Source of the DNA: CBDUVZ01 sp965370805
GTDB lineage: Bacteria; Hydrothermota; Tepidihabitantia; Tepidihabitantales; Tepidihabitantaceae
Assembly (NCBI GenBank): GCA_965370805.1
Contig: CBDUVZ010000133.1
Span: 1 to 6,741 of the forward strand
Length of the DNA stretch: 6,741 nt
Reading direction: 5' to 3'
Positions within the stretch are counted from its first letter, which is position 1. Each line of letters opens with the position of its first letter. A program made the position numbers and the translations under genes. Below, piece after piece: positions 4,605 to 6,741 of the stretch. The notes beneath the pieces are model-generated. The model did no database searches. It saw only the letters and a list, made by a program, of their open reading frames with translations, and was not told where the DNA came from.

Positions 4605-6741
4605 TTATCTCATCATCACCGCCTTCTTCACGTCACGATATCCGGGCACATCCAGCCGGTAGAAGTAGATGCCATTGGCAACCTGCCGGCCCTTGCTGTC
4701 GCACCCGTCCCAGTTCAGGGTGTAGACTCCGGGCTTCTGTCGCCCGCTCTGCAGGGTCCGCATCATCCTGCCGCTCGCATCGTACACCCGCAGGAGCACA
4801 TTGCCTTCTCGGGGGAACTGATACCGTATTCGGGTCCGGCCCGTGAACGGGTTCGGCCGGCAGGCGTACAGCTTCGGCCGGATGAACGGCTGTGCTCCGC
4901 CCTGTCCGCCGCCGCCGCCTGCCTCCGAGAGGTCGCACTTCGAGTAGCCCGCTTCGTAGTAGTTGGCCGAGGGCGCTTCGCTCCAGAGCAGATGCAGGTA
5001 CGGTGTCGAATCCTTGGTCTGGAACACGCCGTGGGGATACGTGGCCTCCGCGGCAGCGTTCATCAGGCAGAACGCATCGCCGTACTCGATGCTCGCATAG
5101 ATGTCGGTGTCCGGCGTGCCGGGGCCCGCGGTCGGTATCTCGTGCCAGATTACGACCGCCGTGTCTCCGAGTGCGATTGTCGGGTAGTCGGATGAGGCGT
5201 TGCTCGTCTCGCTCAGATTGACCGTGTCCTGCCAGGTCGAGTAACTGCTGTCGGTCGAGCGATACCGCACCAGCACGTCCGGCGTGGTCCGCTCGGCCCA
5301 GGCGACGATTACCCGGTCGTCATCGGCGGCCACCACCGGATGCCGGGACTGGACTCCGGAAGTATTGGACAGGTTGATGACAGACTCCCAGTCCATCAGC
5401 GGGTCCTCGGGGTCGCTGTTGTCCCAGTCGTCGGCCGCCACCGCATTGCCGGTCATCGTGTATTTGATTTCGCCTGCGTCCTCCCAGCAGACGTGCAGGT
5501 AATCGCCGTTCGCTCCGGGCTCCACTGCGATGCAGGGGTCGCCCAGTTCCTCTTCGCCGGTGGCCACGGTATCCAGCACCAGGCTGTCGCCGTCGAACTT
5601 CGCCACCACGACAGCTCCTCCTTTTTCCGCGGCCCTGAACGCGGCATACGCGCACGGGTCGGTATCATCCGAAGCCCCGGCCAGCGACACCGGGCCGATA
5701 GAGTCGTCGGTGTGCAACTGCTGAACGCTGGACCAGGTACTGCCGTTCCGATACCGGGCATCCACGGCTACCCCTTCGCTGATGACCGCCACCCAGCGCC
5801 GGCCCGTGCCGTCCTCGGCAATCGCCGGGTACTTGCTGTCTTCTGCCAGCAGGTCCCGCTTCCACGAGTCACCGGCAGCGGAGTAGGCATACATCACCGC
5901 GTCGTCAGCGTCCGTGTAGACCGCCAGCAGGCTGTCGCTCAAGGCCTTGCGGATGAGCTTGCACCCGTTGTTGAACTTCATCGCATCAGCCCCGGCGTTC
6001 GACACGTTGATCGAATCAACCTGGAACTTCAGCTCGCAGGTATCGGTCTTGACCTCCTCGGCCCAGAGCAACTTCACACGCACCTGGTTGACTGACGGAC
6101 TGACGGCCGACGATTCTGCCACCGCATGAGGGTACATCGCGTTCGAGTCCGCATCTACCAAGGTGATCGTATCGCCCCGCACCTCGCCTCGAATCTGCCA
6201 GATGCCGCCGACCTTTTCCTGCCATACGCTGACGCCCGCTCCGGCGACGACAGCATTGGTCTTGTCCAGCGTATCGGACCCGCTCGGGCTGGAACCCGCC
6301 TGCCAGCCCTGCCAGTCGCCGGTCAGGCTGAAGGACGAGGTCATGATCACCACCCTGGTGTCATTGCCCTTGGTCTCGATCTCCCGCCAGACCGCGTGGA
6401 GGTTATCGCCGTCGATTGCGGACATCGGGTGGATGCCGTCGCTGGTCAGCACACCCAGGGAAGTCCAGTTCGAGCCGGGCTGGGACACCGCAGCGGCTCC
6501 GTGTTCCAGCATTGCGGCCAGAATCGAATCGCCATGCTGCCAGGTGCAGTAAAGGCTGTCGCTATTCGCGATATTGACGCACGGAAAGCTATCGGTCAGT
6601 GCGTCGTACAGCTCCACCGTATCCAGAATCACGCTGCCGGTATCCACCTTGGCGAACATAATCCGGGACTGGGGAACGCTCGAATTGTGGCTCTTCGTGG
6701 ATTCGTGTGGGTGGATGGAAGTATCTGGCTGCATGTAACCT
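4605..6741 (-). CDS. Large secreted repeat protein with FlgD-Ig / type IX-like C-terminal tail, N-terminus outside window
   Basis: The frame runs open to the window edge. The first Met in view (6734) has no signal peptide after it, so the true start is almost certainly upstream. Residue numbers here count from that Met. Residues about 45-600 are a chain of degenerate units of roughly 50 residues, each with a strand containing a hydrophobic-rich VxW or equivalent followed by an acidic residue (for example AVVIWHE at 526-532 and LLWAEE at 222-227). This resembles beta-propeller or BNR-type blades. A Gly-rich linker is at 605-613. Residues 628-709 form a FlgD-Ig-like / type A sorting-like domain: NPFTGRT, LLRVYDASGR, WDG at 675-677, GIYFYRL at 688-694, and a basic end. 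In FCB-group bacteria such tails accompany export and surface attachment. No catalytic residues are recognised; binding or adhesion is a guess. The TAA stop at 4605 is followed by a strong hairpin. Confidence 0.88.
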   Translation of the reverse strand, partial: GYMQPDTSIHPHESTKSHNSSVPQSRIMFAKVDTGSVILDTVELYDALTDSFPCVNIANSDSLYCTWQHGDSILAAMLEHGAAAVSQPGSNWTSLGVLTSDGIHPMSAIDGDNLHAVWREIETKGNDTRVVIMTSSFSLTGDWQGWQAGSSPSGSDTLDKTNAVVAGAGVSVWQEKVGGIWQIRGEVRGDTITLVDADSNAMYPHAVAESSAVSPSVNQVRVKLLWAEEVKTDTCELKFQVDSINVSNAGADAMKFNNGCKLIRKALSDSLLAVYTDADDAVMYAYSAAGDSWKRDLLAEDSKYPAIAEDGTGRRWVAVISEGVAVDARYRNGSTWSSVQQLHTDDSIGPVSLAGASDDTDPCAYAAFRAAEKGGAVVVAKFDGDSLVLDTVATGEEELGDPCIAVEPGANGDYLHVCWEDAGEIKYTMTGNAVAADDWDNSDPEDPLMDWESVINLSNTSGVQSRHPVVAADDDRVIVAWAERTTPDVLVRYRSTDSSYSTWQDTVNLSETSNASSDYPTIALGDTAVVIWHEIPTAGPGTPDTDIYASIEYGDAFCLMNAAAEATYPHGVFQTKDSTPYLHLLWSEAPSANYYEAGYSKCDLSEAGGGGGQGGAQPFIRPKLYACRPNPFTGRTRIRYQFPREGNVLLRVYDASGRMMRTLQSGRQKPGVYTLNWDGCDSKGRQVANGIYFYRLDVPGYRDVKKAVMMR
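4608..4853 (-). other. C-terminal FlgD-Ig / type IX-like sorting domain
   Basis: This segment encodes the last 82 residues of the secreted repeat protein. The order NPF, then I-x-Y-x-F-P, VYDASGR, GVYTLNWDG, G-x-x-VANGIYFYRL and a short tail with two Lys and a final Arg follows the pattern of the FlgD Ig-like and Por-secretion tail families. The two families are hard to tell apart by eye. No type IX secretion machinery gene is in view to decide between them. Confidence 0.8.
4935..6602 (-). repeat. About eleven degenerate ~50-residue protein repeats
   Basis: Anchor positions of equivalent strands occur at residues W65, W116, W171, W224, Y273, I318, F366, W417, W479, W530 and W584, a spacing of 45-62. 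Each is usually preceded by a P-x-x-A/V turn such as YPHAVAE, YPAIAED, DPCIAVE, HPVVAAD or YPTIALG about 10-20 residues earlier. The repeats are seen at protein level only; the DNA is not obviously repetitive, so they are old. Confidence 0.65.

Noticed and set aside
5340..6095. Long plus-strand open frame (251 codons) antisense to the secreted repeat protein
   Set aside because: It is fully inside a well-supported coding region, has no recognisable domain and is the kind of antisense frame that high GC and third-position bias create.
6732..6734. ATG at 6734 as the true start of the secreted repeat protein
   Set aside because: The frame remains open to the edge and no signal peptide follows this Met, while the C-terminal tail implies an exported protein.
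1..6741. CRISPR arrays, tRNA/rRNA genes, insertion sequences, attachment sites
   Set aside because: Reading both strands showed no regularly spaced DNA repeats, no cloverleaf-like tRNA pattern, no transposase or integrase motifs and no flanking inverted repeats.

Overview
The window is high-GC bacterial DNA, apparently chromosomal. It joins the end of a division (dcw) cluster to a set of envelope and surface genes. The left part encodes the C-terminal two thirds of FtsA and a complete FtsZ. The rest encodes exported proteins: two predicted lipoproteins, a predicted outer-membrane beta-barrel and a large secreted repeat protein. The large protein ends in a FlgD-Ig / type IX-like C-terminal tail. 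That tail, together with the predicted barrel, points to a diderm of the FCB type or a nearby candidate phylum (WOR-3/Stahlbacteria-like lineages are a reasonable guess). The lineage is inferred from protein style and was not tested.

Layout. Positions 2-895 (+) hold ftsA, cut at its 5' end by the window edge. Positions 926-2023 (+) hold ftsZ, 30 nt downstream and with a strong Shine-Dalgarno sequence. A possible weak terminator lies at the ftsZ end. A 184-nt spacer follows; its only recognisable content is a sigma70-like promoter at its right end. Positions 2208-2864 (+) encode a 218-aa lipoprotein. It converges with a minus-strand pair: a barrel protein (4460 down to 3750) and a lipoprotein metallophosphoesterase (3760 down to 2921), which overlap by 11 nt and are probably translationally coupled. 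A promoter lies immediately upstream of the barrel gene, and a perfect 14-bp hairpin at 4556-4588 separates this pair from the gene to its right. Positions 6741 down to 4605 (-) encode the large secreted protein, whose N-terminus lies outside the window.

The most interesting signals are these. (1) Two promoters sit so close to the start codon that the mRNAs should be leaderless, and both carry TCGCAC just before the start. The downstream genes ftsZ and the phosphoesterase gene instead have good Shine-Dalgarno sites. (2) The FtsA phosphate-2 nucleotide loop is one residue shorter than the usual DIGGGTTD form and has Glu where Asp is normal. (3) The large surface protein contains about eleven degenerate units of roughly 50 residues, suggestive of one or two beta-propellers. 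No mobile element, CRISPR array, tRNA or rRNA was seen, and I found no convincing multi-gene novel system; the novelty here is in details.
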